Shown here: positions 31,249 through 43,700 of the stretch, piece after piece
Layout: each line of letters opens with the position of its first letter
Numbering within the stretch: the first letter of the stretch is position 1
Assembly (NCBI GenBank): GCA_030490835.1
Contig: CM059972.1
Span: 50,573,563-50,637,562 of the forward strand
Direction: 5' to 3'
Source: Annona cherimola
Lineage: Eukaryota > Streptophyta > Magnoliopsida > Magnoliales > Annonaceae
DNA length: 64,000 nucleotides
Notes under the pieces: generated by a model
What the model was told of the DNA's origin: nothing
Database searches by the model: none
What the model saw: only the letters and a program-made list of their open reading frames with translations
Program-made: the position numbers and the translations under genes

Positions 31249-32802
31249 TGACGAGCTGCGTATATATCAATTAAAATGTTCGCTATTTACACAAGTATAC
31301 GTGCCGTGTCAAGTAATAAAGAGTGAGTAGAGTATCGTTCCCACGAGGAATTGTTAACCGAATTATTAATTAGTTAAACTGCGTTCTATGGATGTAAAAT
31401 TTTAGTTTTGTGATCTAACTAAGCTAACGATTGCAAAAAGAAATCAGAGTAGAGATCACGAGACTACTGGATACTAAAAGCGAGTTTGCTGATTAGGGAT
31501 GACAGATGGATAGATCGGAATCCTTGAATCTAAACTATATTGCGCTGGTTCTTTTTAAGTGGATTGCATATGGATTTACTAGCCCAAGTTCATATATCTT
31601 TATATATGTTTTCCAACAGTATATAAAGCTAATTACACCCTACTTAAGTGCTATGTTCCCATGCCATTAAATAAAATAAAATTGATAATTGCATAACTTG
31701 TATAATGACTACAAAGGGTTTAACGGTATATTCCTATCCATTAAACAACTCTCATTACACAAAGTTCGAAACCTATGCCTTGCACCTGGATCTGGCAAAG
31801 ATGTTTCTCTTCCAAGGATAAATCAAGCAATTAAATCATCCTACAAGGTAGCTAATCTTGTAAAAGCATTAAACTCACACATGTAAAGGTAAGTCATACA
31901 CACTCATATATAAGCTTGAGTATTCATTACTGAATATTCTAAGAACTAAGAAACAATATAGTTTAGAATACAGTTCATCCTAACTATCCATCTAATGGAG
32001 GTTTAGCTCAAAGACATGATCTTAACATCCAATACATCTAAATAAAAATGTATCCATAAGGGCAGAGAAAGAAAATTGGAAAGAATAAGAAAAACTGTTT
32101 TCCGGCTATTTCCACCAACGGGACTTGAATCCTTTCTTCAATCCGAGCTTCAATCTTGATTTCCGCTTTCTCTTGCACTGTAGTTCGTTCTCAGGCTCCT
32201 TTCTTCTCTCTTTTTTCGTGTGCGAACCCCTAGGAACTATATATAGAGTCCTATTTGCGCAGCTTACGCACTAGAATATTCACGTACGAATGCGTATTAG
32301 CGCCTAGGCGCCAACTCTCTGTGTGCTGAGTAGTTTGGACACATTCTGGAAACCCTAGGAATTCTTGCACTGGCGCCTAGGTGCCAACTCCCTGGACTGC
32401 ACCACCTGATTTGTGGCTTCTGACTTGCATTTCATGTAGAGAAGTGGCGCCTGGGCGCCAACTCTCTGGAATGCCTTGCATGTCAGTTGTGTGTGCTGCA
32501 AATGGTCAAGGCGCGTAGGGTGGCGCCTAGGCGCCATCCACCTCTGGTGCCTCAGCTGGCATTCAACTCGTCTACTCTGCCAACGTACGTCCCGTCCTTC
32601 CTGCAAAAGATGGAAAAACTAAATAAATAAACTAAAATTGCCTAAATAATGCTAAAATTGCCTAAAAACTAATTAATACTCCTAAAATACAAAGCGGGTG
32701 AAAATTAAGCTAAATAAGTGTAAACTATGCTTAATCTCTCAAACTAACACACAAATTAAGTCTGAAATGGGTCATGATAACTCGTAAAAATACGAGTTAT
32801 CA
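31249..32802 (-). mobile_element. K: 1.55 kb solo LTR nested in hAT
   Basis: Begins TGACGAGCTG and ends GAGTTATCA, with a perfect GCCGC duplication (31244-31248 and 32803-32807). The right end is a perfect hairpin: a 12-base stem TGATAACTCGTA / TACGAGTTATCA with an AAAA loop (32775-32802). The stretch near the left end (CACAAGTATACG...ATCGTTCCCACGAGGA) looks like a repeat common in plant genomes, from memory. No coding sequence. Minus orientation is a guess from the TGATAA terminus. Confidence 0.8.
32298..32540. repeat. Four GGCGCCTAGGCGCC palindromes, about 74 bp period
   Basis: Palindromic cores at 32300-32311, 32372-32385, 32446-32459 and 32522-32535, with the first three followed by CAACTCTCTG or a close variant. 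Spacing is 72-76 bases. They form a degenerate tandem array within solo LTR K. Function unknown. Confidence 0.8.
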
Positions 32803-32807
32803 GCCGC

Positions 32808-33240
32808 ACAGTTGCAGATGGGGAGGCGCTACAAGCGAGATTGATGAGAGTTGGTGGGGGTGGCGGACAAGGGCAGATTTAGACTTTAGAGGTGGAGATT
32901 GGAGGTAGTGAGGGAGCGGACGAGGGCCGCAGGGCGTCCGGCGTCGGAGCGGATGAGGGCGAACGACTGGAAGAGGGCGTCGATCGTGAGCAATGAGCGC
33001 GGAGGAGAAAACAGGATTGGCAGCGGCGTCCGATGGAGAGAGGAGGGAGTAGTAGAGGAGGCAGCACCGTTGATGGAGAGAGGAGGGAGTAGCAGAGGAG
33101 CCAGCGGCCAGCGGCGCAGCGCCGTCCGATTTGAGTGCCTTGGTGGGGGGGGGCGGACGACGGCGGACTTGGAGATGATAGACGAGGAAGAGGGGTTTAG
33201 GGCATTCGAATGTCGATCGCAGGCATTAGGGATTTAGGGC
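32808..33240. other. GC-rich segment of the hAT element
   Basis: Much more G/C-rich than everything around it, with a small tandem duplication (GATGGAGAGAGGAGGGAGTAG, near 33040 and 33070). A 112-codon plus-strand frame is open (32899-33237), but its Arg/Gly/Glu-rich product matches nothing I know. It may be captured DNA or a normal GC-rich end of the transposon. Confidence 0.4.
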
Positions 33241-33665
33241 TGCCGAATTCTGATATAATATGAAATCAGGGTCGATTCCGGGTACCAGCACTGGAATCGA
33301 CCCTAACTCGAATTCGAACGAGTATTTAATACCCAGAACCGAATCGACCCTATGGGTAGTTACCATGGAACCGAACTGATCCTATTTCGGGTACCCAGCG
33401 GGTCGACCTGTGGGTACTCGGACCAAGTTGCACCCCTAATCCAAAGTGATAACTTAACATATTCCTTAATCTCACATTTACTATTCACATTTCACTATTC
33501 ACATTTACTATTTATCCGAATTAACATTTCATAATTAGCTATTTAATCCTCCAATATCATATATTGCAAAATATCATTAATATATATTTCATATAAATAT
33601 CATTACATTACCTAGGATTTATAACTCTAGGGTTTCATACACGTTCCTAAAATCGGAGTTTCATA

Positions 33666-33680
33666 ATCCTCCCCCCCTTA
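33666..33680 (-). other. Polypurine tract of element F
   Basis: Plus-strand ATCCTCCCCCCCTTA, that is TAAGGGGGGGAGGAT on the element strand, directly before the LTR start. It fixes the minus orientation of F. Confidence 0.8.
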
Positions 33681-33691
33681 CAATAGGTTTC

Positions 33692-35418
33692 TGTTGGAAA
33701 CAATGTTTAAAACAATAAAATTGACCAAATCTTGAGTTTTGATGATTAACAAGAACTAATTTTGAGTATATAAAAAGTACTAATATGTTTGCTAAATGTT
33801 TAAGGAAAGCAAAGAGGTCAAGTCGATCTCCAAGTCGACTTGGACTTCGACTTGTGTGAAGTCGATCCCAAAGTCGACTCAAATATCGACTTGAGAATGA
33901 ATCCCAAAAGGCAACAGGTGAAGTCGCAGGTCAAGTCGACTCCACTTGCGACTTGGGAAGCCAAGTCGCAGACGAAGTCGACTCCAGAATCGACTTGGAG
34001 TATCCAGAGCTGAAAAGTGGAAACGAACATAACGAAGTCGCAAACGAAGTCGACTCCAGGTGCGACTTGGGTGAAGTCGCAGGCCAGGTCGACTCCATCC
34101 ACGACTTGAGATGTTCAAACTTTCAAAGATGCAGTTTTCAAGATATTCAAGAGGATTTATCACTCAAGTCCAAGGAATCAAGATGAAAAATAAATGAATC
34201 AATTTCAAAGTCAAGAATCATGTTCTACATTCAAATCAAGTCTATCAAGCTCAAAGCAAATCTTCAAGCTAGCTTCCAAATGGAGTAATACCTAAGTCAT
34301 AAAGACCAAGTGAGTCCAAAGCAAAGCAAGGACTCAAAGCTTTCAAATGGTTTGCAAGATTCAAGACATTTCAAGAAGATCAAGGCGTTTTGCAATAGAC
34401 CAAGCCAAGTCGCAACCCAAGTCGACTTCAGGATCGACTTGAGTTAAAGTCTGAAAGCCAAGTCGACCCAAGTCTCAAACTTGAGTTTCTGAAGAACCCA
34501 AGTCGCAGGCCAAGTCGACTCCATGAACGACTTGGAAGCCAAGTCGCAGGCCAAGTCGACTTCATCTTCGACTTGGAGTATAACGGTCAAATTTTCGAAC
34601 GTTGGAGTTCATTTATTGCACGCCAACCACATCTACAACGTTCACATTTTCCTCAATCTATAAAAGGACATTCAAATGAACGTGAGAAAAAGAAAGTGAC
34701 ACTACTCTAAGGATCATAGAGAGAAAAGAAGTGCAAGAAAGACTTTCAAATCCCTTTTCTCCATATTTGAGTGTTTCAAAGGAAGAAAGAGCTTCAAACT
34801 GCAAGTTGCTTCAACGATCATCATCCCAGCTGTCTTTGATTTCTTCCTCGAGCTCAAAACTGCCTACACAAATCTGTAAAGTGTAGTTTTTATTCATTTC
34901 TTTATTTGGTTGTATAAATCTTGATTTAGCTTGGGTAGCTAAGATCAAGTGTATGCAAAGTAGGGTGTGATTGGAGTGAGACTCATCACCTACTTGTGCA
35001 AGTGATTGTATATGCCCCCTAGAGCTTTGAATCTAGAAGAGAGCAAGTGGCTCTAGTTGTGTATGCCCCCTAGAGCTTTGAATCTAGAAGAGAGCAAGTG
35101 GCTCTAGTTGTGTATGCCCCCTAGAGCTTTGAATCTAGAAGAGAGCGGTGACTCTAAGTGTATTCTTGGAATACATAGTGGAACCCAAGTCACAACGGAG
35201 TGTGAGCTTGGAAGAGTGGAGTAGGGAAGGTTTGCCCGAACCACTATAAATCTTGTGTTCTACTTATTTTTACTGCTTTATCTTATTTGCTCTCCATTCG
35301 CTTAAAAAGGGGATTAACTTTTTCAAGGGGTTAAGATTTTTTAAGTTTACCAAAGAAATTTTAAAGAACCCAATTCACCCCTCCCCTCTTGGGTTTAGCC
35401 ATCAACTCGGGACCAACA
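33692..35418 (+). mobile_element. E: copia-family solo LTR inside F
   Basis: 1727 bp from TGTTGGAAAC to GGGACCAACA with a perfect GTTTC duplication (33687-33691 and 35419-35423). It is the same family as copia A-D. Palindrome arrays lie at about 33818-34110 and 34403-34580, a TATA box (TATAAAA) at 34659-34665, and three tandem 51-base copies of the CTAGAGCTTTGAATCTAGAAG module at about 35011-35155. The missing internal region marks it as a solo LTR. Confidence 0.95.
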
Positions 35419-35423
35419 GTTTC

Positions 35424-36254
35424 GTCTCAAAACCTGTCGTTTTCCATCACGCTTCTACTGCGCAATTTTCATCTTATCATATTATCAATCATTAATCATC
35501 TCTAATAAAGAGGTCAGTATCCACTGCTCTCACATGACATATATGTGTAAATTTAATTTTATAGCAAAGATTATCAAAACATCATTGATTTTTTTCAAAA
35601 GTCAGAAGAGACTTTTGCTAACTTCGTCTATAGTGTCTACAACTAGGTTATACTAGTGTAGACTACTGACTAAGTCAGTATAAAATATTTCTTTCCTTAT
35701 CTTCCTTTCCAGTTTTTGCAAACCAGAAAGGGCCTTTATCATCCCTTTCATCATTATCGTGGAGAGATAATCCTCTCGCACCTATCTTCCAATGCATCAA
35801 GATTAGAAAATAATTCCAAACAATTTCCTTTCTTCCTTGATTCATGTCATTCAAATTCTATATCATGATATATAAATATCATGATTTCTATTTCTTCCAT
35901 TCCTTTATTCTTTCTACATCTATTTCCCAATCATTGTTATGATATAACTTCCTGTGGTATCATATCTTTTCTTTCATTTCATTTACTCTTTCTATACTCA
36001 TCTACCATTCCTTGATATGATACCATTCTTGTCTCATCATAAAAAGTATCTTTGCTTATCTATCAATGCATACTTTTATACCTACTTTTGTGGTATCACA
36101 TATTTCCTATCATCATCCTTAATTTTCTCTTTCCACGCCTATTTACAAAACCTTGCTCTGATACCATCTTCTGTATATCATACATATCCTTTTATGATTC
36201 TTTATTTTCTCATTCTCCCGCCTATTTACCAATCCTTGCTTTGATACTAATTTC
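35424..36254 (-). repeat. F internal region: tandem primer-site-like modules
   Basis: Non-coding DNA between E and the F 5' LTR. From about 35880 to 36254 it consists of about five degenerate 80-90 base units, each with a tRNA-Met-primer-like word: TGTGGTATCAT (35953), GATATGATACCAT (near 36015), TGTGGTATCACA (near 36090), GCTCTGATACCA (36155-36166) and GCTTTGATACTA (36238-36249). The fourth is a perfect complement of TGGTATCAGAGC; the last, five bases from the LTR, has two mismatches. Confidence 0.7.
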
Positions 36255-39213
36255 TTTGGCGCCCCGAACCGGGGTGCCTAGAAGCCTTACTCTGGGATTT
36301 TGTCGATTGGTAAACGTGACTCAGGATTGTTGCCCTGATCACAAGGCGGGATTTTTAATTGGATCTCATCCAATTTTTTTTCTTTTCTTTCATCTTCCAT
36401 CATCATTTCATGTCTTTGCATTCCACACCATTCATCATTCATAATGGACTTATCCATATCATCATAAATAATTAACTTCTCATATTATTCATAACTTCAT
36501 AATTTCATACAACCTGTCTTTTTCACCATATCTCATTAGGGAAATTATTCACACAATAATCTACTAACCTTTGTAGATTTCTCTTTTCCTTTTTCAGCGA
36601 GAACATGTCTTTCATCACTTGAATTTTCCCTGCACCTGTCTAAGGTTGGGAAAACAAAACATGAGTCGAAACTCAATAAGCAAGCATTTTTCTTTCATTT
36701 AAATGCATTTCTCCCCATTCGATAGAAAACGATTACCAAGTGATCAACTACCAATGGAATAGAAACCTTTCCGTAAACCATTCATGAAAATCATTCATGT
36801 AAACCATTCATGTAACTCATTCGTAAATGCATTTCTCTCCATTCGATAGGAGACGCTTAGCAAGTGATCAACTACCAATGTAATAGAAACCTTTCCATAA
36901 AACCTTTCATAAAAAATATGCTTGCAAACTTAACATGAAACCTCCTTTCCATGGACATAAAAATATTTTTCATAAAAATTTCCTTTCTCTAAGGACATTC
37001 TCATGTCCTTAAAATATTTTTCATAAAATCTTTTCAAGACAAGCATATGCATCATGCATTACGTTTCTGTCTGTCTGGTAGGTGACACTTACCAATTGAT
37101 CACCCTTCCTCCTTAGGAGAGAAACAAAATATTTTCCATAAAATTTTTTCAAAACAAACATACGCATCATGCATTACGTTTCTGTCCGTCTGGTAAGCGA
37201 CACTTACCAAGTGATCAACTACCAATGGAATAGAAACCTTTTCGTAAACCATTCATGAAAATCATAATTTTCCTTTCTCCATCATAATGCAACCATTTCT
37301 ACATTTCTCCTCATTTTCATAAGGATTTGCTTATGATAAAGCAATTCCGATATTTTTCATGGTTGCAATAAAAAAATATTTAAAATCATTTTTAAAAAGT
37401 TTGCTTGCTTACTTTGCTTTGCTTCAATCTGACTCCTTTATCCTTTCTTTTCCTTTTCCTATACAAGTAAAAATGATATTTTACACTTTACCATATATGT
37501 GTCATAATCATTTATGACCTTCCGTACTTCCTATAGAGGTTAAACCTAAAAGTTATTAGATTTCTACTCCCTATGGGTTTTTTTACCCTAATGCTTTATA
37601 GAACTAATATCATTCCTTATAAATATCAATCTTATTTTTACTTAATTTACACTGTTTACTGTTCATGGGTACTGTTCATGGTAATGTTCACAATTATTGT
37701 TCATCAGGGTTACTGTTCACAACGAGTTAGGTACTGTTCATGGGTTCCAAAAATTGACATTTTTTCCAACAATAAAAAATACCATGACATAGCTCTTAGT
37801 TAGTATATCATGAAAAAATTCATGAATTTCGAATTTATCATCATTAACTTGGCCAATTAAATCATTTTCTCCATATACTAAAATTCATCATAATTTCACT
37901 TAAGCATAATCCTTAAATCCAAAAATCACGAGATCAATATATCATCATTCCAACATCATAACTATCATAAAAATTCATCTCAAATCATCATTTAGCAATA
38001 TTGGAGAATTATTTACTCATTTTATGCATGATTTTCCCGAAGGCTTTATCCTTACTCCAAAATTTCGATGTTTAGGCATAATTCCAATTTAGCGTGATAA
38101 CTACACTTATTTAATCATACTTAGGCATCTGCTAAGCATGTTATACCCTAAATAACATCATGCACAAATTTGAGGAGGAGCCACTTACCTTAAGTGAGCC
38201 AAAATCTCCTTTCCTGCTCCCTTTCTCTCTCTTCCCTTCCTGTCTCTCCTCCTTTCTTGCTCAGAACATGGATGGGGTGGGGAAATGAGCTTGCTCAAGT
38301 ATTTTGAGCTTGGGATGGATGTGAAATTCGTTCAAGGCGCCCTCCCCTATTTATATCATTCCAAATTTCATGAAATTGCAATTTACCCCCTTGAATTTTG
38401 GATTAAATTATAAATATATCATTTCCATGTTATTACCAAGCAACTTCCCATTATCCTAGATTGAAAATTGCTGGCCACAAGTTTCCATAGCTGATCCATC
38501 CATTAATTGCTTGATTGTCATCAAAAGACATGATTAATCTCAACCGTTGATTATCCTTGATTGAGCTCATCTCAACCATTGCATTTTTGGCACAAATCCC
38601 CATGCTAGCTCATGTTTTCCCATGGTGGACTTTGGGGGATTTTCGTATTTTTTATTTCATTAAAATATCATATCTTAAGCTACTTTTTCAAAAAGTAGAA
38701 AGTAGAATTAATGACTTGCTTTGAAAAAGTTAAGCCTCGCTTACTTTCTCTCCAAGAAACACATTTTTCATGATATTTGGCTTAATCCAATCCATCCATC
38801 ATATTCGGCATAATATTTTAGCTATCCATACAAAATTTCACCTTAATCCGACTTCCGGATTGTAAGATATGAATCTTTCTATATTTTCTCCTCAAAATCC
38901 ATTAAAATCCGAAAATCATAGAAAAAATCCAAAAGCAATCTCTACTCCTCTTTTGTCCTTTAATGGGAAGCTTCCTTTTTTGTCTTTTATGATTAAGTTA
39001 ATCCAAAGTGATTAATTTAACATATTCCTTAATCCCACGTTTACTATTCATGTTAACTATTTATCCGAATAACATTCCATAATTAGCTAGTTAATCCTCC
39101 AATGCCATATGTTGCAAAATATCATTAATATATATTTCAAATAAATATCATTACATTATCTAGGGTTTATAACTCTAGGGTTTCATACACATTCCTAAAA
39201 TCGGAGTTTCATT
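36255..39213 (-). repeat. F 5' LTR (right), full length
   Basis: 2959 bp; the plus-strand start is TTTGGCGCC (one change from TGTGGCG) and the end is GAGTTTCATT (two changes from TTTCACA), next to the GCTAT duplication. The TATA box complement is at 38349-38355. At 36700-37260 a block around CATTCGATAGGAGACGCTTACCAAGTGATCAAC is repeated about four times. No genes. Confidence 0.9.
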
Positions 39214-39645
39214 GCTATCATGTGGATTTAGATGGGAAGCCTTTTAAAGTGTTGAAGCCCACGAATGCTATCAACAGATCCCCCTTGACAAGAATAAAAA
39301 TTGATATAGAGGCTTTTAGGGTAGTCCAACTACATGCAAGGATGGTGGGAAATCCTCCACCAGAATAAGAGGAAATAGTTACCTAGTATATCCCACCTCA
39401 AGCGGAGGCACTGGTTGCAGGGGAGGCCCATTCACATCATTTTTCCCATTTGCACCCACATCCATCTCCCATTCCTACTTGCCCTGCATCCCCTGCATCT
39501 CATGTGTCCTTTTCTCCCCAAGGATCTAAGGCTATTGATCATTTTGTCTATTCACCATCTTACCCATCCACCTCCAATGCGATCTTTGAACATCCCAAAA
39601 CCATGGAGAGTAGAATCACTTAGGAACTAGGACCTATAAACCTAT
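39214..39645 (+). pseudogene. Copia D, piece 3: ORF3 C-terminal part
   Basis: Continues D ORF3 after F: HVDLDGKPFKVLKPTNAIN, then stops at about 39366 and 39385, then a Pro/Ser/His-rich stretch with SHVSFSPQGS, which aligns with SHGSFSP in A and C. It ends at 39645 where another LTR-like sequence begins. The remaining part of D (coiled coil, polypurine tract, 3' LTR) is not seen in the window. Confidence 0.78.
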
Positions 39646-40739
39646 TGTAATGCCCCGCCGACAAGGTCAACGGTCACTACTAAAGTATGGAATCGATGAT
39701 AATAAGAAAACATACACGGGTGCAATAAACAGGACTCATTAGGTCATCATAATCAGGAGTTTCACTAATTTCAAATTAAACTAGATCTGAATGATTAAAT
39801 TCATAAAACACATACTTCACATCTTACTACATTGCTCTAAAAATCAAAATAAATAAATAATTCTGGATCTGGTTTCATCAAATCATAGCCTGATTTGGTA
39901 CACCAACCCCATGTTGGTTTCCACTAGTATTCCTGTTATCTAGAACCAAAATAGGATGAATCCGAGCAAACTCAGTAAGTAGAGCATATAAATGTAAATT
40001 GAAAAATTTAACTAAACAATATGCGTAGGGATTGAGAAAAAATAGATTAAATCCCAAATCCAAATCAGATTTAAATCCATGTGAAACATATGTTAATGCC
40101 CAAGCGTACATCAATGCATCATACGCATGTCATTTCTCCATCCATTCAACAAAGGTCTCAAATCTAATAGGGAGGTTTGTAGCTCGCCTTGTAATCCAAC
40201 CCGTTGTACAACTTAGGTTGCCATCACTACATCCCAGCACGACTGGCCAACCTTGCACAATACAAATAGATCGGGAAATATTTTTATCCAAACTGGAGGT
40301 GTCACACTGCACCACATTACGCAAATGACTATGGCCTCAACCCTTACTTTGAGGACCACCAGTCCCACGGACCAGGTCATAATATACGTCATATAAATCA
40401 CAAGGGCCAAACAAATTAGGTCTACAACCCAATATCAGACAAGTAAGTCTAAATCAATGCCACTAAGGCTATCACATCCCCATCCTCGATTAGGATGTCC
40501 AACAGTCATCACTGATAGTCCAACAATAACACTTCACAAATCCACAACAGTAGCCATGGCTCATGAATATGTGAACATGCCAAGTAATATATGCCATGTC
40601 GTAATGCATAATACTAACATGAATAAAGAGTCAAACTCTACATCACAATAAATCATTATAACCAATAATATTTATTCACTCCAAAATTGGAAAAACAACA
40701 ACATCCAAAACATCCACGCTTATGACCATACAGTACAAC
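39646..40739. mobile_element. I: LTR-like repeat beginning TGTAATGCCCCGCC, left part
   Basis: At the end of D a new sequence starts with TGTAATGCCCCGCCGAC, a typical terminus of plant gypsy LTRs read from the 3' end. It runs, non-coding, to the solo LTR at 40740 and continues at 47036-47234. No second end or duplication was found, so it is only tentatively an LTR inserted in D. Confidence 0.5.
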
Positions 40740-43700
40740 TGTGGCGCCTTGAACCGGGGTGCCGAGAAACCTTACTCCGGGATCTTGTCGATTGGTAAAC
40801 GTGACTCAGGATTGTTGCCCTGATCACGCGGCAGGTTCTTAATTGGATCTCGTCCAATTTTTTTTCTTTTTTTTCTTTTCTTTCATCACATAAACATATA
40901 CTCATCATTATTCATAATGGACTTATCCATATCATCATAAATCATCAACTTCTCATATTATTCATCACTTCATAATTTCATACAACCTATGTCTTTTTCA
41001 CTATATCCCATTAGGGCATTTATTCATACAAAAATCTAGATTCCTCTTTTCCTTTAGCAACACATGTCTTTCATCTCTTGGCTTTCCCTACACCTGTCTG
41101 AGGTTGGAAAAATAAAACATGAGTCGAAACTCAATAAGCAAGCATTTTTCATTTTAAATGCATTCCTCTCCAATCGATAGAAGACACTTACTAAGTGATC
41201 AACTATCAAATGCGCAGAAACCTTTTCATCAAAATTATTTCATAAACATTGGATGTGCAAATGCTTCCTTTTCATTTCTGACATAAACCTTCGTGTGTAG
41301 ATACGCTAGCCCAGGGAACATCTCACATAGCATGGTCCAATACGCTGGCTTTCTCCGACTTGGCCTCTGTGGCGCCCCGAACCGAGGCGTCACATTTTCC
41401 CTTACTCCAAGATCTTGTCGATTGGTAAGTGTGAATCAGGATTGTTGCCCTGATCACGCGGCGGGTACTTAATTCGATCTCGTCAAAATTTTTTTTTCTT
41501 TTTCTTTCATCACATAAAGACACATACTTATCATCAAATCTCAATTATCATTGATAACATTCATACTTGTTTTTGTACAATACAGGTTATTTTAACCTGA
41601 ACATTTTATACATACATAATTTGAAAACTCCTCATCATATGTTCATGTCATACCATATATGGATCAACATATCATAAAATTTTCTTCATACCTTCTTTTT
41701 CCTTTTCTTCTTGACCTGTGTCGTACCTGTCTATGGTTTGAAAAGCAAAACGTGAGTCGAAACTCAGTAAGCAAGTGTTTTTCATTTAAATGCATTTCTC
41801 CTGTTCAATAGTAGACACTTATCAAGTGATCTACTATCAACCAGTAGAAACCTTTTCATAAAATCTTTCATAAAACATATGCTTGCAAACTTAACATATA
41901 GACCTCTTTTTCATAATCATAAAAACGTTTTCATAAAACTTCCTTTTTCCAAGGACATTCTCATGTCCTTAAAACATTTCCCATAAAATCTTTCAAAACA
42001 AGCATATGCAACATACATGATGTTTCTGTCCGTCTGGCAGGTGACACTTACCAAGTGATCACTCTTTCCTACTTAGGAGAGAAACCATTTCATTTGATAA
42101 CTCGCGAGCTAAGCAGTTATCCGTGTTCATCTCCCATTTCAGGGAGGGCGCCGCCGGCATTTCGCCTTTTGAAGCGACTTGGCCTATGTAGAGGGGGCCC
42201 ATCTTGCAACCGCGTCCGGTCTGCATATCCTCTACAATAAACCTAGTACATAGCTTATGTGCACATTCTTCACGTTCATATGCTAGCATGCTTTTTATAA
42301 AACCCCACAGACCTTAATCTGTGTCTTTTTCCTTTTCAAAATCTGATGCTAGCATAACCTTTCAAAATAGTACAGACCTCGGCCTGTATTTCTATCTCTA
42401 ACTTGATAACTCGGCATAGCTCAAGTTAACAAGTTAATAAAAATATTTTGTAAGGATGACCAACCTTAAATAAATTTAAAAATATTTAAATGACACATTC
42501 TTAAAACATTTGAAATATTTGAGAAATAATAAATTTGAAACATTGCTAAAAAATGTTTATAAATCATTTTTGATCGGTAAAACAATTTTGAAAAACATTT
42601 TAATATTTGGAAACCAAAGACTTTGGAAACATTTTTCTTCTCGTTTCTAGATTTTTCTTGAACAAAGGATATACTAATGCATAATTCATTTTTATATATA
42701 TATATCATATTCTTTGTCCACATAACACTTAAGTTTCTTCTATACGAAGATATGCTTGTATGATCCTTTGGTCATTTAAAAGAAATCTTCATTTAAATCG
42801 GTTATTGGTTGGCCTTCCTTAAATCCGTTTCAAAACATTTTAATAAATCATTTTAAATTCATTCGATAAAACAAAATACTATTTTGGAAATCAAAACTTT
42901 TCCTTTTCCATTATAATGCAACTATTTCCATCTTTCTCTTCATTTATAAGGATTTGCTTATGATAAAGCAATTCCCACATACTTCAACATTTCTTCTTAC
43001 TTCCGTATGAATTTGCTTATAATCAAGCAAATTTGACATATTCCATAGTTGCACTATATAAAAATCATTTTCAAAAGTTTGCTTGCTTACCTTTGCTTTG
43101 CTTTAACCCGACTCCTTTATCCTTTCCTTTCCTTTTCCTATACAAGTGAAAAGGATATACATACTTTATCATGCATATTTTATATTTATTTATGACCTTA
43201 TTTTCCACTATAATTTTTTATAGAGGTTATCCTTAAAAATGCATGATCATCATTTTCTTATATTTTCACAGCGACGTGGTTACTGTTCATGGGTTTTAAA
43301 AATTGATATTTTTTCCAAAAATAAAAAATACCATGACATACCTTATGCCTAGTATATCATTGGACATTTCTTATATTTTGAATTTATCATTATTTACTTG
43401 GCCAAAAAAATCATTTTCTCCATATACTAAAAATCATCATAAATTCACTTAAGCATAATCCTTAATTCCAAAAATCATGAAATAAATATATCATTATTCC
43501 AACATCATATTTATCATAATCATACATCCCAAATCATCATTTATCAATTTTGGAGAATTATTTTCATATATCATATGCTATCTTCCCAAATACCCTATCT
43601 TCGCTCCAAATTTTTGATGTTTTGGCATAATTCCATTTAAACATTATATCTATACTTATTTTCTCATGCTTGGGCATTATCTAAGCATGGTTTTACCCTA

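Larger units (their letters stand above)
30370..33438. mobile_element. hAT-type DNA transposon, non-autonomous
   Basis: Terminal inverted repeats of 16 bases (TAGGGGTGCAACTTGG and its complement at 33423-33438) and an 8 bp duplication ATCCAAAG (30362-30369 and 33439-33446), exactly the hAT pattern. The uninterrupted site is visible in the partner LTR near 39000. Subterminal regions are rich in GGGTCGG/CCGACCC-like words. No transposase is recognised. Of 3069 bases, 1554 plus 5 belong to the nested solo LTR K, leaving about 1.5 kb of non-autonomous element. Confidence 0.88.
29745..33665 (-). repeat. F 3' LTR (left), shortened and split by hAT
   Basis: Starts TGTGGCGCCCCG and ends GTTTCATA. 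Without the hAT-like element it is about 840 bases, against 2959 for the partner LTR: sequence equal to about 36373-38502 is missing, with the join at 29857-29863 in CATCCA, which is present at both breakpoints. The rest aligns well with the right LTR. Confidence 0.88.
29745..39213 (-). mobile_element. F: family G element with two LTRs and no genes
   Basis: An LTR element inserted in D ORF3, flanked by GCTAT duplications (29740-29744 and 39214-39218). On the element (minus) strand the order is 5' LTR (39213-36255), primer-site-like repeats (36249-35500), polypurine tract (33680-33666), 3' LTR (33665-29745). After removal of the copia solo LTR E, the internal region is only about 850 bases and encodes nothing, so F is non-autonomous and must have used enzymes from elsewhere. 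The left LTR carries a hAT-like insertion and a deletion of about 2.1 kb. Confidence 0.88.

Noticed and set aside
40032..40328. 98-codon plus-strand frame in element I.
   Set aside because: No recognisable domain, lies in an LTR-like non-coding repeat, and its length is within chance for this window.
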